Of a stretch of 12,396 nt of DNA, positions 1 to 7,243 are shown piece after piece (position 1 is the stretch's first letter; each line of letters begins with the position of its first letter). The translations under genes were made by a program, and so were the position numbers. This DNA comes from JBLHOS01 sp047623825 (GTDB lineage Bacteria > Pseudomonadota > Alphaproteobacteria > Rhodobacterales > Rhodobacteraceae), in contig JBLHOS010000085.1 of the NCBI GenBank assembly GCA_047623825.1, forward strand, positions 1 to 12,396, in the 5' to 3' direction. Below the pieces are notes generated by a model. The model worked only from the letters and a program-made list of their open reading frames with translations. It ran no database searches and had not been told where the DNA came from.

Positions 1-117
1 CCTGGATCGAACCCGCAATCGTCTGATGCGGCCGATGCCCTTGCCATTGCGATCTGTCACGCGTTCCATGCGCAGACGGCAGGCCATTTGGCCCGCGCAA
101 TAGAGGCTGCACGATGA
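1..117 (+). CDS. ruvC: RuvC Holliday-junction endonuclease, 3' end only
   Basis: This is the last 38 codons of ruvC; the gene enters from the left edge in frame 1 and stops at TGA 115-117. RuvC is the dimeric, Mg-dependent nuclease that cuts Holliday junctions symmetrically after RuvAB branch migration. The visible tail contains the family's C-terminal acidic motif, SSDAADALAIAICH. Its two aspartates (codons 25-27 and 34-36) correspond to the last two of the four catalytic acidic residues in E. coli RuvC. The remaining tail to the stop is short and looks complete. The stop overlaps the ruvA start as ATGA (114-117), so the two are probably translationally coupled. The identity rests on a short fragment, but the motif and the ruvA-ruvB context make it secure. 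Confidence 0.9.
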   Translation, partial: PGSNPQSSDAADALAIAICHAFHAQTAGHLARAIEAAR

Positions 118-773
118 TCGGAAAGCTAACCGGCAAAATTGACTATCGCGGAACAGATCATGTCCTGATCGATGTCGGTGGCGTCGGCTATACGGTGCAT
201 TGTTCGGACAGGACCTTGGCCAGCATCGGGGGAGCTGGCGAAGCCGTTGCGCTCTACACCGAGCTTTTGGTGCGAGAAGATCTGCTGCAGTTGTTTGGGT
301 TTCTGTCACTTTATGAACGTGAATGGCATCGCTTGTTGCTGTCGGTTCAAGGGATCGGGGCCAAGGCCTCTATGGCGATCTTGGGCACATTGGGCGCCGA
401 AGGGGTCGCACGCGCGATTGCCTTGGGCGATTGGTCCTCGGTCAAGGCCGCCCCGGGGGTCGGACCTAAAATTGCACAGCGCGTTGTGAATGAGTTGAAG
501 GATAAAGCCCCCGCCGCAATGGCCCTTGGTGGCAGTTTACAGGCAATATTTGGCAACGCACCGGATGATGGAGCTGTGCTTGAAGCGGTGCAGTCACCAA
601 GATCGCAAGCCGCGCCCATGGCTCAGGCAGATGCGTTGTCAGCGTTGCAAAATTTAGGGTATGCACCGTCAGAGGCGGCCTCGGCTGTGGCACGTGCTGC
701 CGGTGATATACCTGACGCAACCACGCCTGATTTGATCAAAGCGGCTTTGCGTCTTTTGGCGCCAAAGGATTGA
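114..773 (+). CDS. ruvA: RuvA, Holliday-junction DNA-binding subunit
   Basis: RuvA is the DNA-binding subunit that forms tetramers on the Holliday junction and loads the RuvB motor. The protein has 219 residues; the family is usually about 190-220. Residues 1-62 form the OB-fold domain, opening MIGKLTGKI and containing DVGGVGY. Two helix-hairpin-helix motifs follow, VQGIGAKAS (78-86) and APGVGPKIA (113-121), which contact the DNA backbone. A variable linker spans about 132-165, and the small C-terminal domain III that binds RuvB covers about 170-215. The ATG start at 114 overlaps the ruvC stop and has GAGG (103-106) seven nt upstream. RuvB starts one nt after its stop. Nothing is unusual about the sequence. 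Confidence 0.97.
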   Translation: MIGKLTGKIDYRGTDHVLIDVGGVGYTVHCSDRTLASIGGAGEAVALYTELLVREDLLQLFGFLSLYEREWHRLLLSVQGIGAKASMAILGTLGAEGVARAIALGDWSSVKAAPGVGPKIAQRVVNELKDKAPAAMALGGSLQAIFGNAPDDGAVLEAVQSPRSQAAPMAQADALSALQNLGYAPSEAASAVARAAGDIPDATTPDLIKAALRLLAPKD

Positions 774-774
774 A

Positions 775-1803
775 ATGACGGAACCCGACCCGACCTTGCG
801 CCCGGATCCGCGACCTGAAGACGCGGATCGCGCGTTGCGCCCGCAGCTGCTGTCGGAATTCATTGGTCAGGCCGATGTACGGGCAAATCTGGCAGTTTTC
901 ATCGAAAGTGCGCGCCTCCGGAATGAGGCGATGGATCATGTCCTGTTTCATGGCCCCCCGGGACTGGGAAAGACGACACTGGCACAGATCATGGCCCGTG
1001 AATTGGGCGTTGGCTTTCGGATGACGTCCGGCCCGGTCCTTGCCAAAGCGGGCGATCTGGCGGCGATCTTGACCAATCTAGAGCCGCGCGATGTATTGTT
1101 TATCGATGAGATCCACCGCCTGAACCCTGCGGTGGAAGAAGTTCTCTATCCGGCCTTGGAAGATTTTGAATTGGATCTGGTGATCGGGGAGGGTCCAGCT
1201 GCGCGCACTATGCGCATTGAGTTGCAGCCTTTTACGTTGGTTGGTGCCACCACCCGGATGGGTCTTTTGACAACCCCACTGCGTGACAGGTTCGGCATCC
1301 CAACTCGCCTGCAATTCTACACTATTGAGGAATTGCATGAGATCGTTATTCGTGGCGCACGCCTGATGAATATCCCTTGTGAGAGCGAAGGCGCGCTGGA
1401 GATTGCCCGCCGGGCGCGCGGCACGCCGCGTATTGCGGGCCGACTTTTGCGCCGGGTTGTCGATTTTGCAGTGGTTGAGGGAGACGGTCGTCTGACCCGC
1501 GCCATCGCCGACAGCTCCTTGACTAGGTTGGGCGTCGATCATCTGGGCCTTGATGGTGCGGATCGGCGCTATCTTTCGCTGATTGCAGAGAATTATAGCG
1601 GCGGCCCCGTGGGAATTGAGACTATTTCTGCGGCACTATCGGAAAGCCGCGATGCGGTCGAAGAGGTGATTGAGCCGTTCTTGCTCCAACAAGGCCTGAT
1701 CCAGCGAACGCCGCGTGGGCGTATGCTGGCGCGTAAAGCTTGGGAACATTTGGGCTTAGCAGTCCCGGTGCGGCCCGACCAAGCCGAGCTATTTGAAGGA
1801 TAG
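775..1803 (+). CDS. ruvB: RuvB, Holliday-junction branch-migration ATPase
   Basis: RuvB is the AAA+ hexameric motor that drives branch migration together with RuvA. The protein has 342 residues, the normal family length. Walker A GPPGLGKT lies at 60-67 and Walker B VLFIDEI at 107-113. The sensor-1 region GATTR is at 157-161. PLRDRFG (168-174) holds the arginine-finger region. The sensor-2 stretch GTPRIAGRLLRR starts near 216. A winged-helix DNA-binding domain occupies about 255-330, including RTPRGR. The start ATG lies one nt after the ruvA stop, with AAGGA (765-769) five nt upstream. The next gene begins 11 nt after the stop, so the operon probably continues. All key ATPase motifs are intact. 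Confidence 0.98.
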   Translation: MTEPDPTLRPDPRPEDADRALRPQLLSEFIGQADVRANLAVFIESARLRNEAMDHVLFHGPPGLGKTTLAQIMARELGVGFRMTSGPVLAKAGDLAAILTNLEPRDVLFIDEIHRLNPAVEEVLYPALEDFELDLVIGEGPAARTMRIELQPFTLVGATTRMGLLTTPLRDRFGIPTRLQFYTIEELHEIVIRGARLMNIPCESEGALEIARRARGTPRIAGRLLRRVVDFAVVEGDGRLTRAIADSSLTRLGVDHLGLDGADRRYLSLIAENYSGGPVGIETISAALSESRDAVEEVIEPFLLQQGLIQRTPRGRMLARKAWEHLGLAVPVRPDQAELFEG

Positions 1804-1814
1804 ATCCGTAGATC

Positions 1815-2462
1815 ATGACTGACCCGGTTTCCTCCCAGATCAAAGATATTGAGGCACTTTTTACCCGCTCTGACGGTACATATCTGTTTGCGCGGTGGGG
1901 CAGGCCAATCGCGCCGGTCGTGTTCGGTGTGCAAGACAGCACGGTGTCGGTCTTCAAAGGTGCGCTAGAGGCTGTCGTGGCTCTGGCGGGACATGAGTTG
2001 GCTGAGATGGACCCCGAACTTGGCGTTAATATGATGGTGTTCTTCGTCCAGGATTGGGCAGAATTGCCCGCCACCCCCAATCTGGACCGCTTGATCCCCG
2101 AATTGCCTCAACTTGTTGATCGCCTGATCGATGCGGATGCCAATCAATACCGGATCTTCCGGTTTGATCCAGATGGCGCCATCAAGGCCGCGTTCTTATT
2201 TATCCGCATGGACCACGCCATGAACTCAGTCCCTGCTGAGACGATCGCGCTAAGCCAAATAATTCAATCTATCGTGCTGTGGTCTGATCAGGCATTTTTG
2301 GGATCGTCGCCGCTGGCCGTGCTGCGCAAGGACGGCCCAGCAGTTTTGAAACCTGAAATTGCCGCAGTCATACGGGCGGGCTATGATCCGGTCTTGCCGG
2401 TTGCTGCCAATGATCCCAGCCATGCAATGCGTCTGGCCGCCCGGATCGGGGCCGTGCAATGA
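1815..2462 (+). CDS. Conserved-looking protein of unknown function, between ruvB and ybgC
   Basis: I do not recognise a named family for this 215-residue protein. It has no signal peptide, no clear membrane segment, no cysteine and no nucleotide-binding motif, so it is probably a soluble cytoplasmic alpha/beta protein. Notable stretches are FARWGRPIAPVVFGV (25-39), GHELAEMDPELGVNMMVFFV (59-78) and the helical tail SHAMRLAARIG (202-212). Base and codon use look like the neighbours. It begins 11 nt after ruvB. The best Shine-Dalgarno match (AAGGA, 1796-1800) lies 14 nt from the ATG, so translation may depend on read-through coupling from ruvB. Its TGA overlaps the ybgC ATG as ATGA (2459-2462), tying it to that operon. 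The coding call is firm; the function is unknown. The context could suggest either a DNA-repair or an envelope role, and the sequence does not decide between them. Confidence 0.85.
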   Translation: MTDPVSSQIKDIEALFTRSDGTYLFARWGRPIAPVVFGVQDSTVSVFKGALEAVVALAGHELAEMDPELGVNMMVFFVQDWAELPATPNLDRLIPELPQLVDRLIDADANQYRIFRFDPDGAIKAAFLFIRMDHAMNSVPAETIALSQIIQSIVLWSDQAFLGSSPLAVLRKDGPAVLKPEIAAVIRAGYDPVLPVAANDPSHAMRLAARIGAVQ

Positions 2463-2872
2463 TCCATCGCTGGCCCTTGCGCGTCTATTATGAGGACACC
2501 GATCTTGCGGGCATTGTTTATTACGCAAACTATCTAAAGTTCATTGAACGGGCCCGGTCCGAAATGGTGCGGCACGCGGCTGTGGATCAGACCGAAATGA
2601 AGGGTGTGCACGGCATCGTTTTTGCGGTTCGCCGAGTGACGGCCGACTATTTTAAGCCGGCAAAGTATGATGATCTGATTGATATTGAAACGATGGTTAG
2701 CGCCCTGAAGGGGGCCAGTTTCGACATGGTCCAAAAAGTTTGGCGTGAGGATACTTTGCTATTTCAAGCGGACGTCAGCATCGTTTGCCTCAATTCTGAT
2801 GGCAAAGCTGTGCGCATCCCGGCGGATATTCGCCATAAGATTGAAACAATAACGGCATTTGGTCGTGATTGA
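2459..2872 (+). CDS. ybgC: YbgC, Tol-Pal-associated acyl-CoA thioesterase (hotdog fold)
   Basis: YbgC is a small hotdog-fold thioesterase of the 4-hydroxybenzoyl-CoA thioesterase type that hydrolyses acyl-CoA. It is commonly encoded beside tolQ, where a link to phospholipid metabolism has been proposed. The protein has 137 residues, the usual family size. The N-terminal signature YYEDTDLAGIVYYANY (10-25) carries the catalytic aspartate at D15, aligning with D18 of E. coli YbgC. ERARSEMVR (30-38) is the start of the long central helix. E. coli has VYHASY where this protein has VYYANY; as far as I recall, Tyr at that place is normal in alphaproteobacterial homologues. The start ATG overlaps the stop of the preceding gene. 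The reading frame ends 105 nt before tolQ. Confidence 0.93.
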   Translation: MIHRWPLRVYYEDTDLAGIVYYANYLKFIERARSEMVRHAAVDQTEMKGVHGIVFAVRRVTADYFKPAKYDDLIDIETMVSALKGASFDMVQKVWREDTLLFQADVSIVCLNSDGKAVRIPADIRHKIETITAFGRD

Positions 2873-2977
2873 CGCGATGCTATTGGCGTTCCCCCTTACA
2901 AGTTGCTAACATGACACATTAATGAGGCCTTGATAACAGGGCCCAACCGGTCGCCGGGGCAGACAGGAAATGCAGGA
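2873..2977 (+). promoter_or_regulatory. tolQ leader: possible promoter region, GC-rich hairpin, Shine-Dalgarno
   Basis: This 105-nt gap separates ybgC from tolQ and is the largest gap before the tol genes, so a tol promoter may lie here. I see no convincing sigma-70 pair. The best match is TTGGCG (2883-2888) with GCTAAC (2905-2910), spaced 16 nt, and it is weak. GATAAC (2932-2937) is another possible -10. A GC-rich hairpin can form at 2941-2960: GCCC pairs with GGGC, CGG with CCG, with a three-nt bulge and a TCG loop. It ends four nt before the Shine-Dalgarno AGGAAA (2965-2970), which sits seven nt before the tolQ ATG. There is no U-tract, so this is not an intrinsic terminator. Alternatively tolQ may simply be read through from ruv-ybgC. 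Confidence 0.3.
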
Positions 2978-3670
2978 ATGGAAACGGAAACGCTAGGCTT
3001 GGCGCAGGAAATGGATTTTTCCTTGATCGCCTTGTTTTTTCGGTCGTCACTGACCGTACAGTTGGTAATGGTCGCGCTTGTAGTTGCATCTACTTGGGTG
3101 TGGGCCATCACCTTTCAGAAATACACAATCTATCGGCGCGCCAGACGAACGGCAGCGGCCTTTGACGGGGCGTTTTGGTCTGGGGAGCCGCTTGACGGGC
3201 TTTATGATCAGGTCGCCGCAAAACCAGACAGTGCTGCTGAACGGGTTTTTGTGGCTGGAATGACGGAATGGCGCCGGTCTTTGCGCGATGACGGGGCGTT
3301 GATCCCTGGCGTGCAGCAGCGCGTTGATCGATCCATGGATGTCGCAATTGCGCGCGAGAATGAGCGCCTGACCTCAGGGCTAAATTTTCTGGCAACCACA
3401 GGGGCCACGGCACCCTTTGTCGGGCTTTTCGGAACAGTCTGGGGCATCATGCGCTCCTTTCAGGAAATCGCTGTGTCCGGTAACACGTCACTAGCGGTCG
3501 TAGCACCCGGTATTGCCGAGGCATTGTTGGCTACCGGACTGGGGCTGTTTGCGGCCATTCCTGCGGTGATTTTTTACAATAAGCTGTCATTGGACGCAGA
3601 CCGCTTGATCGGTGGTTATGAGGGGTTTGCCGACGAGTTTTCGACCCTTCTGTCGCGGCAGCTGGACTGA
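2978..3670 (+). CDS. tolQ: TolQ, inner-membrane motor subunit of the Tol-Pal system
   Basis: TolQ is the MotA/TolQ/ExbB-type subunit that, with TolR, uses the proton motive force to energise TolA at the division site. From the ATG at 2978 it has 230 residues, the usual family length. Three membrane segments are visible: about 24-46, 136-156 and 172-198. The conserved stretches GATAPFVGLFGTVWGIM (142-158) and APGIAEALLATGLGLFAAIP (176-195) are typical of the proton-channel helices. The frame stays open upstream to a TTG at 2930, but the ATG is preferred. It has AGGAAA seven nt upstream, and the 16 extra residues from the TTG are not TolQ-like. The TGA stop is four nt before tolR. Confidence 0.95.
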   Translation: METETLGLAQEMDFSLIALFFRSSLTVQLVMVALVVASTWVWAITFQKYTIYRRARRTAAAFDGAFWSGEPLDGLYDQVAAKPDSAAERVFVAGMTEWRRSLRDDGALIPGVQQRVDRSMDVAIARENERLTSGLNFLATTGATAPFVGLFGTVWGIMRSFQEIAVSGNTSLAVVAPGIAEALLATGLGLFAAIPAVIFYNKLSLDADRLIGGYEGFADEFSTLLSRQLD

Positions 3671-3674
3671 TTTT

Positions 3675-4154
3675 ATGGGTGCAAGTGTAGCCAGCAAAGA
3701 TGACGGTGGTGGGCGCAGACGCGGACGTAGGCGCGGTGCGTCGCGACCGATGTCTGAAATAAACGTTACGCCATTTGTCGACGTGATGCTGTGCCTGTTG
3801 ATCATCTTTATGGTCGCAGCACCACTGATGACTGTCGGTGTGCCGGTCCAGTTGCCGGAAACGGCTGCGACTGCATTGCCGACAACGCAAGAGGAACCCC
3901 TCAGCATCACCTTATCGGCTGATGGTCGGATCCTGATCCAATCAACTGAAGTTGCGCGTGATGAGCTAATTTCGCGCCTACAGGCGATTGCGTCAGAACG
4001 TGATAGCCAACAAGTGTTTTTGCGTGCTGATGGATCCATTCCTTATGATCAGGTCATGCAGGTCATGGGCGCGCTGAATGCCGGCGGATTCCGTGAGATT
4101 GGCCTTGTTACAGATGCTGGCGGGCCGGCCTTGACCGTTCCAGATGAGGGGTGA
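3675..4154 (+). CDS. tolR: TolR, inner-membrane motor subunit of the Tol-Pal system
   Basis: TolR is the ExbD/TolR-type partner of TolQ: one membrane helix plus a periplasmic domain that can bind peptidoglycan. From the ATG at 3675 it has 159 residues. A basic cytoplasmic tail rich in Arg and Gly (about 11-24) precedes MSEINVTPFVDVMLCLLIIF (26-45). D36 in the membrane helix matches the essential protonatable aspartate (D23 of E. coli TolR). The periplasmic domain spans about 60-150 and includes SITLSADGRILI and QVFLRADGSIPYDQVM, both typical of the family. The frame is open upstream to a GTG at 3612, but that would overlap tolQ by 59 nt and add non-homologous residues, so the ATG is chosen. 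Its ribosome-binding site is weak, consistent with coupling to tolQ. tolA follows after six nt. Confidence 0.94.
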   Translation: MGASVASKDDGGGRRRGRRRGASRPMSEINVTPFVDVMLCLLIIFMVAAPLMTVGVPVQLPETAATALPTTQEEPLSITLSADGRILIQSTEVARDELISRLQAIASERDSQQVFLRADGSIPYDQVMQVMGALNAGGFREIGLVTDAGGPALTVPDEG

Positions 4155-4160
4155 TCGGCA

Positions 4161-5306
4161 ATGCGCCGCGCCCTTTATGTATCAACCGGGATCCACGTTG
4201 CCCTGCTGCTATGGATTGCAGTGGGCGACAGCCTGTTTCGCAAGACACCTGAAGTTGACTTTGAGGTTACTGGCGTGACGTTGCTGTCCACCTCTGATTT
4301 TGACGCATTATTTTCCTCGGCGCCGGCGGCTGTCAGTGTTGAGACACCGGTTGCCCCTTTGGCCGTGCCTGAGGTTGAGGCGCCAGTTGTCCCACTGGCT
4401 GAGGCAGAGCAGACAGTGACCCAGCCCACGCCTGAGGCATCGCAAGCGGAGCCTGAAACACCCCCCGATGTGACCGAATTGACCACACCGCCGGTAACTG
4501 ATGTTACGGATGAATTGGCCGGCCTGCCAAGCCCACCTGCCCAAGATTTGCAGGCCCCGATTTCTGAGACACCGACCCCGCGTGAAGCGCCGCGCGTGGC
4601 GCCAACTCCAGCTCCGGCACCAGCGCCTGATGTTGAAACCGCCCCTGATGTGGTGGCGGAACCGACGCCAAGCGAGACCGAGACCGCCCTGCCGATTGAG
4701 GAGCCGACACCGACTGCCCCCGAAGAGGCATCAACTGAGATTGTTACCGAAGCTGAGGTGCCTGCACGCTCAATTGCGCCAACTTCCTCTGTTCGGCCCA
4801 CTGCGCGGCCACCGCGCCCGACGCCGGCCCCCGCAGAAACTGCGGCTGAGACAGCGCCTGAGACAATACCCGAGGTGACCGCCGAAGCACCTGCTGCGAC
4901 CGAAGATGCAGTGGCCAGCGCCATCGCCGCAGCAGTTTCTGAGGCCGCAACCCCGTCGCCGGCATCCAACTTGCCGGTCGGCCCACCTCTGACCCAAGGG
5001 GAGCGGGAGGGCCTGCGCGTCGCCGTTCAGGCTTGCTGGAATGTCGGCTCACTTTCGTCAGACGCCTTGGCCACGACGGTTATCGTCTCGGTTCAGATGT
5101 CACAGGATAGTCGGCCAGAGACCAGCTCTATCCGCATGATCGGATCAGAAGGTGGCTCAGATGCTGCGGCAAGACAGGCGTTTGAGGCAGCCCGCCGGGC
5201 TATCATTCGCTGTGGCGCAAGCGGTTACAATTTACCGTCAGACAAATATGATCAATGGCGTGATATAGAAATGACATTCAATCCAGAAGGCATGAGGTTG
5301 AGATGA
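4161..5306 (+). CDS. tolA: TolA, envelope-spanning coupler of the Tol-Pal system (TonB-like C-terminus)
   Basis: TolA transmits TolQR energy across the periplasm to TolB and Pal. The protein has 381 residues. A single N-terminal membrane anchor (about 5-22) holds the S8-xxx-H12 pair typical of TolA/TonB anchors. Residues about 53-274 are low-complexity, rich in Pro, Glu, Thr, Ala and Val, with no lysine. This differs from the Ala/Lys/Glu-rich helix of E. coli TolA. The C-terminal domain (about 275-381) is alphaproteobacterial TolA/TonB-like: VAVQACWNVG, then LPSDKYDQWRDIEMTFNPEG. C292 and C351 probably form a disulfide. GAGGGG (4146-4151) lies nine nt before the start, and the stop overlaps the tolB ATG as ATGA. 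Automatic annotation may call it 'energy transducer TonB'; the position between tolR and tolB argues for TolA. Confidence 0.92.
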   Translation: MRRALYVSTGIHVALLLWIAVGDSLFRKTPEVDFEVTGVTLLSTSDFDALFSSAPAAVSVETPVAPLAVPEVEAPVVPLAEAEQTVTQPTPEASQAEPETPPDVTELTTPPVTDVTDELAGLPSPPAQDLQAPISETPTPREAPRVAPTPAPAPAPDVETAPDVVAEPTPSETETALPIEEPTPTAPEEASTEIVTEAEVPARSIAPTSSVRPTARPPRPTPAPAETAAETAPETIPEVTAEAPAATEDAVASAIAAAVSEAATPSPASNLPVGPPLTQGEREGLRVAVQACWNVGSLSSDALATTVIVSVQMSQDSRPETSSIRMIGSEGGSDAAARQAFEAARRAIIRCGASGYNLPSDKYDQWRDIEMTFNPEGMRLR

Positions 5307-6646
5307 CCCGATTTTTCCAAGGTTTTGCATTGGTATTGGCGGCTGCTGCATTGATAGCAGTCGCTGGACCGTCCGCTGCGCAGAACAGTGTCGGCCCGCT
5401 AAGGATCGAAATCACCGAAGGCGTGATTGAGCCTTTGCCTTTTGCAGCGCCCACTTTCATCGCGGAAAATCCGTCGCTTGCAGATGCTGCGGCAGATATC
5501 ACACGGGTGATTGCCGCGGATTTGCGCGGTACCGGTCTGTTTCGTGAAATACCGCGGGAGGCGCATATCTCACCGATCACCAGCTTTGACAGCCCAGTTC
5601 AATTTGCCGATTGGAAGGCGATAAATGCGCAGGCGCTGATCACTGGGTCTGTGTCGCAGGGGCCGGGCGGCCAATTGATCGTCCAGTTCCGCCTTTTTGA
5701 CGTTTTCTCAGAACAACCGCTTGGCGATGGCCTGCAATTTGTCGGCAGTGCCGATAGTTGGCGGCGCATGGCCCATAACGTGGCAGACCAAGTTTACCAG
5801 CGGATCACAGGCGAAGGTGGATATTTTGACAGTCGCGTTGTGTTTGTCTCTGAGACTGGGCCCAAGAACGCACGTCTGAAACGCCTTGCGATCATGGATT
5901 ATGACGGTGCCAATGTTCAGTTTCTGACTGACAGCCGCTCCATCGTTTTGGCGCCCCGGTTCTCACCGAACGGTGACCGGGTGCTTTATACCAGTTACGA
6001 AAGTGGTTTTCCCCGAATCTATGTGATGGATGTGGCGACGGTACAGTCGCGTGTATTGGACAATCAGCCGGGCACGATGACCTTTGCGCCGCGGTTTTCG
6101 CCCGACGGTCAGCGAGTTGTCTTCTCTCTCTCGCAGGGCGGGAATACGGATATATACGTGTTAGACCTGAACTCCGGTCAGCGACAGCGCCTGACTGAGT
6201 CGCCTTCAATCGAAACCGCCCCCAGTTTTTCCCCTGATGGGTCGCAGATTGTGTTTGAAAGCGATCGGTCGGGTACACAGCAGATCTATGTGATGTCATC
6301 CAATGGTGGTGAGGCCCGGCGCATCAGTTCCGGGACTGGTCGGTACGGAACGCCCGTTTGGTCGCCTCGGGGTGATCTAATTGCCTTTACCAAACAGACT
6401 AATGGACGGTTTCATATCGGTGTAATGCGTGTTGATGGCAGTGAAGAGCGTTTGTTGACCGCGTCCTTTTTGGATGAGGGGCCAAGCTGGGCCCCTAATG
6501 GCCGCGTGATCATGTTCACCCGTGAGACCGCCGGGGCTGACGGGGCGCCTGCGCTTTATTCTGTCGATATATCCGGCCGAAATCTGCAGCGTGTTTCCAC
6601 GCCCGGACCGGCCTCTGACCCGGCTTGGTCACCACTATTGCAATAG
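5303..6646 (+). CDS. tolB: TolB, periplasmic beta-propeller of the Tol-Pal system
   Basis: TolB is the periplasmic protein that cycles between Pal and TolA. The protein has 447 residues, close to the family norm of about 430-450. A signal peptide is clear: MTRFF, a hydrophobic core (about 7-21), and a likely cleavage near GPSAAQ (22-27). Residues about 30-170 form the N-terminal alpha/beta domain. From about 175, six-bladed WD40-like propeller repeats follow, each with a core such as APRFSPNGDRVLYT (217-230), APRFSPDGQRVVF (262-274), APSFSPDGSQIVF (306-318), TPVWSPRGDLIAF (350-362) and GPSWAPNGRVIMF (393-405). The ATG overlaps the tolA stop, with GAGG (5294-5297) five nt upstream. The C-terminus DPAWSPLLQ is complete. 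Confidence 0.97.
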   Translation: MTRFFQGFALVLAAAALIAVAGPSAAQNSVGPLRIEITEGVIEPLPFAAPTFIAENPSLADAAADITRVIAADLRGTGLFREIPREAHISPITSFDSPVQFADWKAINAQALITGSVSQGPGGQLIVQFRLFDVFSEQPLGDGLQFVGSADSWRRMAHNVADQVYQRITGEGGYFDSRVVFVSETGPKNARLKRLAIMDYDGANVQFLTDSRSIVLAPRFSPNGDRVLYTSYESGFPRIYVMDVATVQSRVLDNQPGTMTFAPRFSPDGQRVVFSLSQGGNTDIYVLDLNSGQRQRLTESPSIETAPSFSPDGSQIVFESDRSGTQQIYVMSSNGGEARRISSGTGRYGTPVWSPRGDLIAFTKQTNGRFHIGVMRVDGSEERLLTASFLDEGPSWAPNGRVIMFTRETAGADGAPALYSVDISGRNLQRVSTPGPASDPAWSPLLQ

Positions 6647-6729
6647 CGATCACGGAGCTGCGATTTGCATGCACGCCTACAAATGTTACCCTGCGCCACA
6701 AGAGCGCCTGAAAAGAGGACACGAGCGAA
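6647..6729 (+). promoter_or_regulatory. tolB-pal spacer with pal ribosome-binding site
   Basis: This 83-nt spacer is the only sizeable gap inside the tol-pal cluster; the other junctions from tolQ to tilS are overlaps or gaps of up to six nt. It holds a good Shine-Dalgarno sequence, AGAGGA (6714-6719), ten nt before the pal ATG. I see no stable hairpin and no terminator. TTGCAT (6665-6670) could be a -35, but the -10 region behind it (around TACCCT, 6687-6692) is poor, so a separate pal promoter is possible but not shown. Confidence 0.35.
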
Positions 6730-7239
6730 ATGAAAATGTTTACAAAAATGGCCCTGATTGTCATGACCCTTGGCCTTGCGGCCTGTGGTCAGGGCGGATT
6801 TCTGGGCGATGGCCCGATTGATCTGAATGCCAACAACGGTGCCGGTGCCGGTGCGGGTGCACAAGACCCGAATTCGACGGCCTATTTCAACCAGACAGTG
6901 GGTGACCGCATTTTGTTTGCGGTCGATCAATCAACGCTGGCCTCTGAGGCGCAATTTATTTTGGATGGGCAGGCCGACTGGATGCTGCGCAACATGGAGT
7001 ATTCTGCGATCATCGAAGGCCACGCCGATGAGCAGGGCACACGTGAGTATAACCTTGCCCTTGGTGCGCGTCGTGCGGCATCAGTCCAACAATATCTGGT
7101 CAGCCGCGGCGTTGCGTCCAGCCGTCTTCGCACCGTCAGCTACGGCAAAGAGCGTCCGTTGGAAATTTGCTCCGCAGAAAGCTGCTATGCGCAAAACCGC
7201 CGGGCTGTGACCGTTCTGTCAGCTGGCGCAGGGACCTGA
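6730..7239 (+). CDS. pal: Pal, peptidoglycan-associated outer-membrane lipoprotein
   Basis: Pal anchors the outer membrane to peptidoglycan and is the end target of the Tol motor. The protein has 169 residues. The lipobox LAAC ends at C19; the residues after it are Gly and Gln, not Asp, which fits outer-membrane sorting. A flexible Gly/Ala/Asn linker (about 20-48) leads to the OmpA-like domain (about 50-165). The diaminopimelate-binding signature is intact: IIEGHADEQGTREYNLALGA (94-113), with D100 and the following paired arginines R114-R115. The motif SYGKERPLEICSAESCYAQ (137-155) holds C147 and C152, which could form a local disulfide. The start ATG has AGAGGA ten nt upstream; the internal ATG two codons later fits the Shine-Dalgarno less well. 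Confidence 0.97.
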   Translation: MKMFTKMALIVMTLGLAACGQGGFLGDGPIDLNANNGAGAGAGAQDPNSTAYFNQTVGDRILFAVDQSTLASEAQFILDGQADWMLRNMEYSAIIEGHADEQGTREYNLALGARRAASVQQYLVSRGVASSRLRTVSYGKERPLEICSAESCYAQNRRAVTVLSAGAGT

Positions 7240-7243
7240 TCTG

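Noticed and set aside
2930..2977. TTG-initiated 16-residue N-terminal extension of TolQ
   Set aside because: It lacks a ribosome-binding site, the residues are not TolQ-like, and the ATG at 2978 has AGGAAA seven nt upstream and gives the normal length.
3612..3674. GTG-initiated extension of TolR inside tolQ
   Set aside because: It overlaps conserved tolQ sequence by 59 nt and adds non-homologous residues; the ATG at 3675 gives a standard TolR.
4175..4969. 264-codon open frame on the minus strand across tolA
   Set aside because: It is a mirror of the low-complexity Pro/Glu/Thr/Ala-rich stalk: its product is almost only Gly, Ala, Ser, Thr and Val, has no domain, and lies antisense to a well-supported gene.
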